Positions 16,783 through 25,017 of a DNA stretch of 64,000 bases are shown here, piece after piece. The first letter of the stretch is position 1. Each line of letters opens with the position of its first letter. The translations under genes were made by a program, and so were the position numbers. Source of the DNA: Paenibacillus sp. LHD-38 (GTDB lineage Bacteria; Bacillota; Bacilli; Paenibacillales; Paenibacillaceae). Location: contig NZ_JAVIFU010000024.1 in NCBI RefSeq assembly GCF_031157315.1, forward strand, positions 1 to 64,000. The letters are read 5' to 3'. The notes under the pieces were generated by a model that was given only the letters and a program-made list of their open reading frames with translations, ran no database searches and was not told the DNA's origin.

Positions 16783-18408
16783 TTGAAGGCTACGAAAATG
16801 CTCGGCCTATTATTAGCTGCCTCTCTCGTATTTACTGGTTGCAGCGCCAACAACATCTCCGATACATCGAAGCCTGATGAGCAGCAAGTATCCGACGATC
16901 AGCCGGTGGATCCGTTTCGTCTGCCTGAGCCGGTAGAGGTGAAGGTCATTAAATCCGTTCTTCCGGACCTCAATATGGAAGCTGGCGAGACGATTGAAGA
17001 CAATGCATATACCAAGTATGTTTTCGAAAGAACGAATATTAAAACAAAGGTGATGTGGTACGCTTCGTCAACGGACTATGATCAAAAAATGCAGCTGGCG
17101 ATTGCAAGCAATGACATTCCAGACATGATGGTCGTGGACGAGAAGACGTTCAGGGCCATGGCAGCATCAAATCAGCTTGAAGATTTGACAAAGGTATATG
17201 AGAAATACGTAACGCCGGAAATTAAAAAGTTCTATCAAGCAACGGATAATAAGGTCATCGATTCCGCGACGTACGGTGGAAAATTGCTCGCCATACCGAG
17301 CGTAGGCATTCAAGCAGATGCTCCTTCCATGCTTTGGGTTCGTCAGGACTGGCTGGATAAGCTTGGTCTTCAGCCTCCCAAAAACATCGGGGAATTGAGA
17401 GGCATGCTGAAAGCGTTCGTAGAGCAGGACCCGGATGGAAACGGCAGTGCTGATACGATCGGCTTAACCGGCAACAACGTGAACCTCTCTGCTCAGGGAG
17501 GCGGCCTGCACGATTTCAAAGGGATTTTTATCGCATTCAAGTCGTATCCGTTAACTTGGGTGAAAGACGAAGCGGGCAATACCGTATATGGTTCTACGAT
17601 GCCGGAAACGAAAGAAGCGTTAGCCGTTATCCGCGACATGTACAAGGAAGGCCTTATCGATAAAGAGTTCGCACTGAGGAAGAGTCCGGAAGAGCTCGTA
17701 GCAAGCGGCAAAGCGGGTGCGTTCTTCGGTCCTTGGTGGACGCCGTGGGCATTGACCGGTTCGGTCAAGAACGATCCGAAAGCGGATTGGAAAGCTTATA
17801 TGGTTGCGGACAAACAAGGCGAATACAACATTGCCTTGCTGCCGGCGGCCCAGTCTTATCTGGTCGTGAAGAAAGGCTTCAAGCATCCGGAAGCGGCAAT
17901 CGTCTATGCCAATATGTACGATCAAGTGTCCCATACGCCAAATGAAAAGGAAAAAGAATTGATTGTAGGCCATTCTTTGTGGCCGTTAACGATTATCACG
18001 GATTATCCGAACGCCGCAACGATCAAGCACGAGCTTCTCGTGGATGCGTTAGCAGGCAAGGTCGATCCGGATACCTTGGATGGCGAAATGCAATTGGTTT
18101 ACAAGCAGGCGCTCAAAGACAAGGAAAACCCTAGAGCGAATGCCGATGATTGGGCCGCTCCGCATGCATATCTGGAGGGGGCCGGCGTTCTGAAGCTAGA
18201 GATGAACGCGACCGATCCCGTATTCAATACGTCGACGAAGACGATGGAACGCAGATGGGCTAATTTGCAGAAGCTGGAAAATGAAACGTTTTACAAGATC
18301 GTGCTTGGAAGTTTGGAATTGAATGCGTTCGATAAGTTTGTGGAGGATTGGAAGGCCGAGGGCGGAACGACGATTATAAAAGAAATCGATGAAGAAATAT
18401 TGAAATAG
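16783..18408 (+). CDS. ABC transporter solute-binding lipoprotein (LipO/YtcQ type)
   Basis: A 541-residue family 1 extracellular solute-binding protein. The signal peptide ends in lipobox LVFTGC with Cys at residue 20, so it is a membrane lipoprotein. The Asp/Pro-rich linker and motifs such as LPVRQDWLDKL-like WVRQDWLDKLGLQPP and FVEQDPDGNGSADTIGLTG are typical of Paenibacillus oligosaccharide-binding proteins. TTG at 16783 is preferred because GGGTGG is just upstream. It forms the first gene of an importer operon with two permeases and no ATPase gene; an MsmX-type shared ATPase encoded elsewhere is expected. The ligand is unknown. Confidence 0.9.
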   Translation: MKATKMLGLLLAASLVFTGCSANNISDTSKPDEQQVSDDQPVDPFRLPEPVEVKVIKSVLPDLNMEAGETIEDNAYTKYVFERTNIKTKVMWYASSTDYDQKMQLAIASNDIPDMMVVDEKTFRAMAASNQLEDLTKVYEKYVTPEIKKFYQATDNKVIDSATYGGKLLAIPSVGIQADAPSMLWVRQDWLDKLGLQPPKNIGELRGMLKAFVEQDPDGNGSADTIGLTGNNVNLSAQGGGLHDFKGIFIAFKSYPLTWVKDEAGNTVYGSTMPETKEALAVIRDMYKEGLIDKEFALRKSPEELVASGKAGAFFGPWWTPWALTGSVKNDPKADWKAYMVADKQGEYNIALLPAAQSYLVVKKGFKHPEAAIVYANMYDQVSHTPNEKEKELIVGHSLWPLTIITDYPNAATIKHELLVDALAGKVDPDTLDGEMQLVYKQALKDKENPRANADDWAAPHAYLEGAGVLKLEMNATDPVFNTSTKTMERRWANLQKLENETFYKIVLGSLELNAFDKFVEDWKAEGGTTIIKEIDEEILK

Positions 18409-18416
18409 TTCATGAA

Positions 18417-18459
18417 CGATACGAAGTGCTGCGGATTGTCGCAGCGCTTGCCAGTATCG
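18417..18459 (+). ncRNA. Intercistronic stem-loop between binding protein and permease genes
   Basis: CGATAC and GTATCG close a stem with an inner GTGCTGCG/CGCAGCGC hairpin and no T tract. Such stems in importer operons often protect upstream mRNA and give more binding protein than permease. This is a structural inference. Confidence 0.5.
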
Positions 18460-18488
18460 GCGGTTTCTTAAGGAAATGAGGCATAGAG

Positions 18489-19379
18489 ATGAAACATCAC
18501 CTTTTTCAAAAACAATATCACTTGATGTTGTTGCCAGGAATGCTCCTGCTCATCATTTTCAGCGTAATCCCTATGGTTGGCATTGTACTGGCCTTTCAGG
18601 ATTTCAAAATGGGGCTAGGTTTAACGAAGTCGCCATGGATTGGATTTGAAAACTTTAAATATTTGTTTGATATGAGGGATAGCAAAACGATTTTTTTTAA
18701 CACGATCAATATCGCGTTTTGGAAGATTATAGCCAATAGCGTTATTCCTTTGATTTTTGCCATTCTATTAAATGAAGTAAGTAAAGTAGCTTTTAAACGC
18801 TGGGTTCAGACGATTGTCTATTTGCCCCACTTTTTGTCATGGGTTATTTTATCCGGTATCATTATCGACCTTCTCTCGCTTGACGGTGTCGTGAACAATG
18901 CACTTCAGGCTTTGGGAATGGAGCCGATTATGTTTCTTGGCAACAATACGTTGTTTCCGTGGATTATCATTTCAAGCGACGTATGGAAGGAATTCGGCTT
19001 TAACGCGATTATTTTCCTTGCGGCATTGACCGGAATCAGCTTAACCCTATACGAAGCGGCGGAAATCGACGGTGCTTCATGGCTGCAAAAATTAAGGCAT
19101 GTCACATTGCCAGGCATCGCGCCAACGATCGTCCTACTCGGGACGTTAAGCATTGGAAACATATTAAATGCCGGGTTCGATCAAATTTTCAACTTATACA
19201 ATCCGCTAGTTTATGAGTCAGGCGACATTATTGATACTTACGTTTACCGTGTCGGTATCGTACAAGCCCAATTCGGCTTAGCTACGGCGGTCGGATTAAT
19301 GAAATCGGTTATTGCCTTAATATTAATCGTTATCTCGTACCGGCTTGCTGGAAGATTCGCCAATTATCGCATTTTTTAA
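18489..19379 (+). CDS. ABC transporter permease, LplB/YtcP-type first subunit
   Basis: A 296-residue inner-membrane permease with six predicted helices. It has the EAA loop typical of these subunits (YEAAEIDGASWLQKLRHVTLPGIAPTIVL, spanning residues near 190-218), which contacts the shared ATPase. It lies between the binding protein and the second permease gene. Confidence 0.93.
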   Translation: MKHHLFQKQYHLMLLPGMLLLIIFSVIPMVGIVLAFQDFKMGLGLTKSPWIGFENFKYLFDMRDSKTIFFNTINIAFWKIIANSVIPLIFAILLNEVSKVAFKRWVQTIVYLPHFLSWVILSGIIIDLLSLDGVVNNALQALGMEPIMFLGNNTLFPWIIISSDVWKEFGFNAIIFLAALTGISLTLYEAAEIDGASWLQKLRHVTLPGIAPTIVLLGTLSIGNILNAGFDQIFNLYNPLVYESGDIIDTYVYRVGIVQAQFGLATAVGLMKSVIALILIVISYRLAGRFANYRIF

Positions 19380-19398
19380 TAGGAAAGGGTGATTACTC

Positions 19399-20286
19399 GT
19401 GGTTCGGAACCAATCGTGGAAAGCGCGTCTATTTAAAGGCAGCTTGTACACGCTAATGACGGTCATTGCGTTTCTTTCATTGGCTCCGATTTTGTATACG
19501 GTTGCCGTTTCCTTTAGCGATAAAGCAGCGGCAGCAGCGGGAGAAGTGACCATATGGCCTGTGGGCTTCAATACCTATGCCTATGACACGATTTTGAAGG
19601 ATAAAAATTTTCTTGGCTCCTTTTTTGTATCCATAAATCGGGTACTGCTGGGCGGACTCATCAACTTTTTAATTACCGTATTGATGGCTTATCCGCTGTC
19701 ACGGCAGGTAACGGAATTCAGCTCCCGCGATGTGTACATGTGGTTCATTATCGTGACGATGCTGTTCAGCGGAGGAATCATTCCTCTTTATATTTTGATG
19801 AAGTATTTGGGTATGTTTGACACGATCTGGGCGCTGGTTCTCCCAACCGCGGTTCCCGTATTTAACGTAATCCTGCTGATCAACTTTTTCCGGAGCATTC
19901 CTAAGGAGCTATCCGAAGCGGGGCATATCGATGGGGCAGGCCCATGGTATATGTTGATGAAGATATTTATTCCGCTATCCGCTCCTGCCCTAGCCACGGT
20001 CACGCTATTTAGCATCGTCAACCATTGGAATTCTTTTTTCGACGGCTTGATCTTTATGCGAAGCATGGAAAATTATCCGCTGCAGACATATATTCAGCAG
20101 TTTGTCGTCCAGACGAACATGCAAAATATATCCTCGGTGGAGAAGATCGAATTGCTTAAAAAGCTTTCGAATCAAACTTTGAATGCGGCGAAAATCGTAA
20201 TCGGGATGCTGCCCATTTTGTTAATCTATCCTTTCCTGCAGCGGTTTTTCATCCACGGCATTATGCTTGGATCCGTTAAGGAGTAA
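19399..20286 (+). CDS. ABC transporter permease, second subunit
   Basis: A 295-residue permease with six predicted helices and the EAA loop (ELSEAGHIDGAGPWYMLMKI), matching the CUT1 permease family. It starts at GTG 19399 with AAGGGTGAT 6 nt upstream and follows the first permease by 19 nt. The three-gene importer ends here; downstream genes are enzymes in the same direction. Confidence 0.93.
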   Translation: MVRNQSWKARLFKGSLYTLMTVIAFLSLAPILYTVAVSFSDKAAAAAGEVTIWPVGFNTYAYDTILKDKNFLGSFFVSINRVLLGGLINFLITVLMAYPLSRQVTEFSSRDVYMWFIIVTMLFSGGIIPLYILMKYLGMFDTIWALVLPTAVPVFNVILLINFFRSIPKELSEAGHIDGAGPWYMLMKIFIPLSAPALATVTLFSIVNHWNSFFDGLIFMRSMENYPLQTYIQQFVVQTNMQNISSVEKIELLKKLSNQTLNAAKIVIGMLPILLIYPFLQRFFIHGIMLGSVKE

Positions 20287-20333
20287 GGGGATTGAAGATA
20301 GGCGATCAGAGTCATAGAAGGAGGTAGGGGAAG

Positions 20334-21152
20334 ATCGGACAGTTTAAGCTAACAAATGAAGATCTCCTGTTTTATCAAGAACAGGGATACTGGATTAGTG
20401 ATCGTATTTTTGATGATGAACAAGTAGAGCGATTGAGAAAAGCGCATGATCGGATTTGGGCCCGTGATTATGACGGACACGGCTTCCCGCTGTCGGAATG
20501 GGAGTCTACCGGCAATCCGTACCAACTGAGGAAGATGGATAATGCATGGTGGGTGAACGATGAGGTAAGAGAAGCGGTCACCAATCCGCTAATCGGGCAG
20601 ATTGCAGCGCAGTTGATGGACACGGACGAAGTGAGGCTGTGGTATGACCAGGCCATCTATAAACCGGGAACAGGCGAGCAGGCTTCTGAAAAATCGGGGA
20701 ATGTGGGCTGGCACCAGGATTATCCATATTGGCAGTGTACCGATAAGACCAATCTGGTGACGGCTTGGGTCGCTCTGCAGGATACGGCTGTAGCAAACGG
20801 CTCCATGTTAGTGATTCCTGGTTCCCACAAGTGGGGGCTGGTTCCAACCAGCGATTCCTTTTTTAATCAGGATTTAGATGCTTTGAAGGAACGGTTCGCC
20901 AAGGAGGGCCGGACGTGGAATGAAGTGCCAATGATCCTGAAAGCGGGTCACGTTAGCTTTCATCATGCCTATACCTTCCATGCTTCCGGGCCTAATCGAT
21001 CCAATGACCCGCGTTTGTCCGTCGTAGCCCATCTTATGCCGGGCGATACGGCTTATCAAAACAAGGGGCACAATGTCGATAATATCAGGCTTCTTGGTCC
21101 GCGGCCGAAAGAAGGACAGCGGTTCGACAATTCCTACTTCCCAAAGCTGTAA
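20334..21152 (+). CDS. Phytanoyl-CoA dioxygenase family protein (second; non-canonical ATC start or lost ATG)
   Basis: A PhyH-family Fe(II)/2-oxoglutarate dioxygenase, 272 residues if it starts at 20334. The open frame runs from 20328 and encodes the family N-terminus (LTNEDLLFYQEQGYW), but no ATG, GTG or TTG lies in that part: the first standard start is TTG 20433, which would remove about 33 conserved residues. A near-perfect AAGGAGGT (20318-20325) lies 8 nt before an ATC at 20334. Iron ligands are HQDYPYWQ and the late His in FHASGPNRSND. It lies 48 bp after the importer and before a third PhyH gene. Confidence 0.72.
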   Translation: MGQFKLTNEDLLFYQEQGYWISDRIFDDEQVERLRKAHDRIWARDYDGHGFPLSEWESTGNPYQLRKMDNAWWVNDEVREAVTNPLIGQIAAQLMDTDEVRLWYDQAIYKPGTGEQASEKSGNVGWHQDYPYWQCTDKTNLVTAWVALQDTAVANGSMLVIPGSHKWGLVPTSDSFFNQDLDALKERFAKEGRTWNEVPMILKAGHVSFHHAYTFHASGPNRSNDPRLSVVAHLMPGDTAYQNKGHNVDNIRLLGPRPKEGQRFDNSYFPKL

Positions 21153-21189
21153 TTTGAAAGTCAAAACTAAAATAATGGAGGAATTCAAT

Positions 21190-22023
21190 ATGAAAATTCA
21201 GTTAACAGAACAAGAACGGGCTACCAAGCAGTTGAATCCGGAAACGTTGGCAATCGCGGTTGAGCAAGTGAAAGCTAACGGATATGTGTTATTTGACAAG
21301 GTGCTCAGCGAAGAGAAAATCGCCGAAATCAAGCAATCGTTTGATCCCTTATTTGACGAATTCATCGAGCGTAAAGGCTATAATACGGGGACAAACCGCG
21401 CGCAAATGTTTTTGCCTTTCATGCAGCCTTACATCGATGAAGACGTCATCTGCAACCCGATCGCAACGGCAGTACTGGACAAAATTCTTGGTACGGATAA
21501 CCGCTGCACGTATTTGGCTTCGGATACCCCGATGCCGGGCTCTGATTATCAGAATGTACACTGCGACATCATGCCGCTCTTTCCGGAATTGTCAATCCCT
21601 CTTCCTATTTTCAGCTTGGTCGTAAATATTCCTTTGGTGGACGTAACGGAGGAGAACGGACCGCTCGAGGTTTGGCCTGGAGGTACGCATCAAAATCCCG
21701 ACCGGGCGAATCACGATACGCTGGACGGCAGCGTTAATCCTTATCTTGATATTGTACGGGCGGCTGAATACATGCATTCCGAGAAGGTGTTCATGTCTGC
21801 CGGTTCGATTGTTATTCGCGATATCCGTATGTGGCATCGCGGCACGCCTAACCGTTCCAATGACCGCCGCACAAACCTCGCGATGATCTTTGGAAAGAGT
21901 TGGTACGGCGGAGGATCCTACATCCAAATTCCTCAAGATGCTTACGATCAGCTGCCTCCAAAAGCAAAGGAAGCATTCCGCATGGAAAAAATAGGATTCC
22001 CTGCTAAGATGCCATGGGAGTAA
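21190..22023 (+). CDS. Phytanoyl-CoA dioxygenase family protein (third)
   Basis: A 277-residue PhyH-family protein. The proximal ligands are HCDIMP in NVHCDIMPLF, and the distal His is in MWHRGTPNRSNDRRT with Arg as the likely 2-oxoglutarate ligand. ATG at 21190 is chosen because GGAGG ends 8 nt upstream; an open frame from 21073 overlaps the preceding gene and has no ribosome site. It is diverged from the other two copies: little beyond the metal-binding segments looks shared, so separate substrates or steps are likely. Confidence 0.88.
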   Translation: MKIQLTEQERATKQLNPETLAIAVEQVKANGYVLFDKVLSEEKIAEIKQSFDPLFDEFIERKGYNTGTNRAQMFLPFMQPYIDEDVICNPIATAVLDKILGTDNRCTYLASDTPMPGSDYQNVHCDIMPLFPELSIPLPIFSLVVNIPLVDVTEENGPLEVWPGGTHQNPDRANHDTLDGSVNPYLDIVRAAEYMHSEKVFMSAGSIVIRDIRMWHRGTPNRSNDRRTNLAMIFGKSWYGGGSYIQIPQDAYDQLPPKAKEAFRMEKIGFPAKMPWE

Positions 22024-22030
22024 TACGGAT

Positions 22031-23143
22031 ATGATCAGAATTTATATTATTGGCGCTGGAGTAATCGGCAGATATCATGCGGAAGCAGTGCGGAAGCTAT
22101 CGGTTGAAGAGCCAGTATTGCTAAAGGTCGCGGATCCGAATCAGCAAACGCTTTCCGTTTTCCAAGAAGCATTTCCGGAGGCAGAGGCTTATGCCGATGC
22201 AGGCGTGATGCTATCGGAGGCTGCAAAGGAGGACGATATCGTTATTATCGGTACGCCTCCGTTTACACACTTTGAATTGTCGCGGATGGCGCTTAAGTCC
22301 GGCCGGCATGTGCTCTGCGAGAAACCACTCGTGATGAACGGAAAGGAAGCCGAGGAGTTGCTTGAGCTTGCGAAGCGGCAAAACCGTATGCTTGGATGCT
22401 GCAGCGACCGGTTTCTTGGCCTCTCCAAAACGGAAGAAGTGAAACAATTGCTGCTTTCGCAAACATTGGGAAATTTGTATAAAGTGACTTTCGTTTACCG
22501 CAACCAGCGTTCCCGGGCTGGTGTGGAATACCAGCCGGAAAGCAAATGGTTTCTGGATCGCGTAAAAAGCGGGGGCGGAATATTGATGGATTGGGGTCCT
22601 TATGACTTTACGGTCTTGAATGATCTCTTGAATCCCGAGGCGATTGAAGTCGTTGCAGCCTGGACCAGTCAGCCGGTTACGGAGATCGATCCAGCGGATA
22701 TCACATACGATGTCGAAGGGCATGTCGGGGCCATGCTGCAGTACTGTCTGCCGGAAGGCAAGAAGGTATGGGTTCAGTATGAGCGGGCCTCATGCACCCA
22801 CGGAGAGCCATACCACCATGTTGAGCTGGAAGGCACGATGGGTGCGGTGAAATGGTCTCCTTATTTTGAAACGGACGAGGTTGTTTTTAAACAGGATAAG
22901 GAAGGGCAAGTGAATACGCAGGAGAGCCTTATCGCCCATAATAGTCCATACACGGTGATGGACCACCCAATCTATTACTTTTACCGGAAGGTTAGAGGGC
23001 TGGATTCCCGGGCAACCATTAATGAGCAGGCTGTGTTCAATCTCCAATGCTTGCAAGCCATTTATGATTGCGCGGAAACAGGGCTTTCCCAAACGGTGTC
23101 GATGCTTTCGCGAAATGAGCTGGTTTCGTTTCCATGCAAGTAA
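22031..23143 (+). CDS. Gfo/Idh/MocA-family oxidoreductase
   Basis: A 370-residue NAD(P)-dependent sugar-type dehydrogenase. The Rossmann fold is seen in IIGAGVIGRYHAE, the family signature is HVLCEKPLVM with the catalytic Lys, and the second half carries the alpha/beta domain. The reaction is typically oxidation of a sugar or inositol hydroxyl, for example at C3. It follows the third PhyH gene by 7 nt. The preceding neighbours and the TIM-barrel isomerase that follows suggest an oxidative sugar or glycoside route. Confidence 0.9.
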   Translation: MIRIYIIGAGVIGRYHAEAVRKLSVEEPVLLKVADPNQQTLSVFQEAFPEAEAYADAGVMLSEAAKEDDIVIIGTPPFTHFELSRMALKSGRHVLCEKPLVMNGKEAEELLELAKRQNRMLGCCSDRFLGLSKTEEVKQLLLSQTLGNLYKVTFVYRNQRSRAGVEYQPESKWFLDRVKSGGGILMDWGPYDFTVLNDLLNPEAIEVVAAWTSQPVTEIDPADITYDVEGHVGAMLQYCLPEGKKVWVQYERASCTHGEPYHHVELEGTMGAVKWSPYFETDEVVFKQDKEGQVNTQESLIAHNSPYTVMDHPIYYFYRKVRGLDSRATINEQAVFNLQCLQAIYDCAETGLSQTVSMLSRNELVSFPCK

Positions 23144-23160
23144 ATAGGAAAGCTGCAGAG

Positions 23161-24150
23161 ATGAAGATCATGGTGCTTGGCGGCACAGGTCATATAAGCG
23201 GGAGCATTGTAGCCCGGTTATTGGAGAAAGGCCACGAGGTTACGTGCTTCAACCGCGGCAAAAGCGGAGACGTGCCTGATGGCGTAAATGTCATCGTAGG
23301 TGACCGTCGGGACAAGAGTACCTTTATCAGCAAGATGAGGAAGGAACGGTTTGACGCGGTTATCGATATGATCAGCTTTACGGAAGAGGATGCGTTAACG
23401 AGCATAGAAGCTTTTCGCGATGTCGGACAATTCGTTCAATGCTCGACCGTATGCACCTACGGCATTGATTATGATTGCCTACCCGTGCCCGAGGAGCATC
23501 CTCTTCGGCCGATATCGGGTTATGGAAGAGGAAAGGCGCTTGCCGATCAAGCGCTTCTCCAAGCTCACAGGCAGGATGGATTTCCGGTCACGATTATTAA
23601 ACCATCGACGACTTATGGGCCGCGTTCAGGGATGCTTCGCCAAGTGGCTTGGGATTTTTCCTGGATCGACCGGATTCGCAAGGGTAAGCCCATTCTCCTA
23701 TGCGGAGAAGGCAAGGCCATTCATCAGTTTTTGCATGTTTCTGATGCGGCCAAGGGATTTGCAGGCGTACTTGGAAAACCCCACTGCATTGGGCAGGTGT
23801 ATCATCTCGTAAATCCGGCTCTCGTAACGTGGGAGGAGTATCATCGTACAGCTATGAAGGTGCTGAACCGGGAAGTGGAGACTGTCGGAGTGGAATTGGA
23901 TACGCTGCTGGCAATCGATCCGGATAGATTCGATATTTGCAGGGAAATTTTTGCGCACGACACGTATTACAGCGCTCAAAAATTGTTAAGGGACGTGCCA
24001 GAATTTGTCCCTACGCAATCGTTGGAGGAAGGCATGCGGCAAGTGTTCGATGCCATGGAACGTGAAGGAAGAATTCCCGACTCCGATTCGGAGTCTTGGG
24101 AGGATCTTATCATTGACGGCTGCCATTCGGAAAGAATAAGGAGATTCTAA
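23161..24150 (+). CDS. NAD-dependent epimerase/dehydratase (extended SDR)
   Basis: A 329-residue extended short-chain dehydrogenase. The nucleotide-binding motif GGTGHISG lies at the N-terminus, SGYGRGK supplies the YxxxK pair, and CSTVCTYG holds the Ser/Thr. The C-terminal domain resembles sugar-nucleotide epimerases and related isoflavone-reductase-like proteins. ATG at 23161 fits better than the upstream ATG at 23134, which would overlap the dehydrogenase gene. The role in this operon may be epimerisation or reduction of the imported sugar; the substrate is not evident. Confidence 0.85.
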   Translation: MKIMVLGGTGHISGSIVARLLEKGHEVTCFNRGKSGDVPDGVNVIVGDRRDKSTFISKMRKERFDAVIDMISFTEEDALTSIEAFRDVGQFVQCSTVCTYGIDYDCLPVPEEHPLRPISGYGRGKALADQALLQAHRQDGFPVTIIKPSTTYGPRSGMLRQVAWDFSWIDRIRKGKPILLCGEGKAIHQFLHVSDAAKGFAGVLGKPHCIGQVYHLVNPALVTWEEYHRTAMKVLNREVETVGVELDTLLAIDPDRFDICREIFAHDTYYSAQKLLRDVPEFVPTQSLEEGMRQVFDAMEREGRIPDSDSESWEDLIIDGCHSERIRRF

Positions 24151-24152
24151 CC

Positions 24153-24947
24153 ATGATCATAAAAGGATTTTCGACCGCCATGTACGGCTGGCACGAAAGA
24201 TACAGACTTGACCGGAGAGAATTTACATGGGAAGAGGTTTTTCTGTCGTGCGCTGAAGCCGGCATGGATGCCGTCGAAATGGACCCGGAGCCGGAATTGA
24301 TAAGTCTAGCTAAGAGATATGGTTTATCATTATCTGGCTCGTACATGGGGCTTAATCTGCATGAACCGGACATTCCTATTGAAGAGACGGTGAAGCCGTT
24401 TGCCCAGCGCTTGGCGGAAGCTGGAGGTACGGATTTTATCGTGAATGCCGATCCAAAAGGAGGCTGGGGCATTTCACTCCCAAAAACGGAGGACGAATTC
24501 AAGCGCCAAGGAGAGTATTTGTCCCGTATCGCTGCAGTCGCGGAACATTGGGGTCTTAAAGCAAGTCTGCACAATCATGCGGATGAGAAGCATAATGCGG
24601 AAGGAGACCTTCGCAGCGTCATGGAGTACGCCAGTCCGAATGTAGGGCTTTGCATAGACACTGGATGGGCGCATGTCGCCGGGTACGATCCGATCGACTG
24701 GATTCGGAAGTATCCGGGAAGAATCGATGCGTTTCATTTTAGAAATCATCATGGCCGGATTCCGGCCGAAGATCTCCTTGAAGGGGATATTCCGATGCAG
24801 AAGCTGCTTCACGAACTCGCGGATACCGGGTATTGCGGATGGCTGACTTTTGAGCTGCTGCATAACGAGGAGAATCGGCCGATCCGTACGATGGAAGAAG
24901 ATGTAAGGCGGTCAGTGGACTATTTGAAGACGCTTGCTTCTAAATAA
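24153..24947 (+). CDS. Xylose-isomerase-like TIM-barrel sugar isomerase/epimerase
   Basis: A 264-residue AP-endonuclease-2/xylose-isomerase-like barrel. Likely metal ligands are Glu in AVEMDPEPE, His in LHNHADEKH, Asp and His in CIDTGWAHVAG, and Glu near the end (LTFELLHNEEN). Relatives isomerise or epimerise keto sugars, and some act as lyases on 3-keto glycosides. It starts 2 nt after the SDR stop, so the two are coupled. The GH3 gene follows after a hairpin. Confidence 0.86.
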   Translation: MIIKGFSTAMYGWHERYRLDRREFTWEEVFLSCAEAGMDAVEMDPEPELISLAKRYGLSLSGSYMGLNLHEPDIPIEETVKPFAQRLAEAGGTDFIVNADPKGGWGISLPKTEDEFKRQGEYLSRIAAVAEHWGLKASLHNHADEKHNAEGDLRSVMEYASPNVGLCIDTGWAHVAGYDPIDWIRKYPGRIDAFHFRNHHGRIPAEDLLEGDIPMQKLLHELADTGYCGWLTFELLHNEENRPIRTMEEDVRRSVDYLKTLASK

Positions 24948-24957
24948 CAGAATGGGA

Positions 24958-24988
24958 GGACTTTTGCCGATCCGGCAAAAGTCCTTCT
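24958..24988 (+). terminator. Perfect 12-bp hairpin before the GH3 gene
   Basis: GGACTTTTGCCG and CGGCAAAAGTCC form a perfect 12-bp stem with a 3-nt loop, followed by TTCTTC rather than a full T tract. It looks like a leaky terminator that lowers GH3 expression relative to the upstream genes. Confidence 0.7.
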
Positions 24989-25017
24989 TCATAAGTAAGC
25001 AGGGAGGAAGGACGGAA

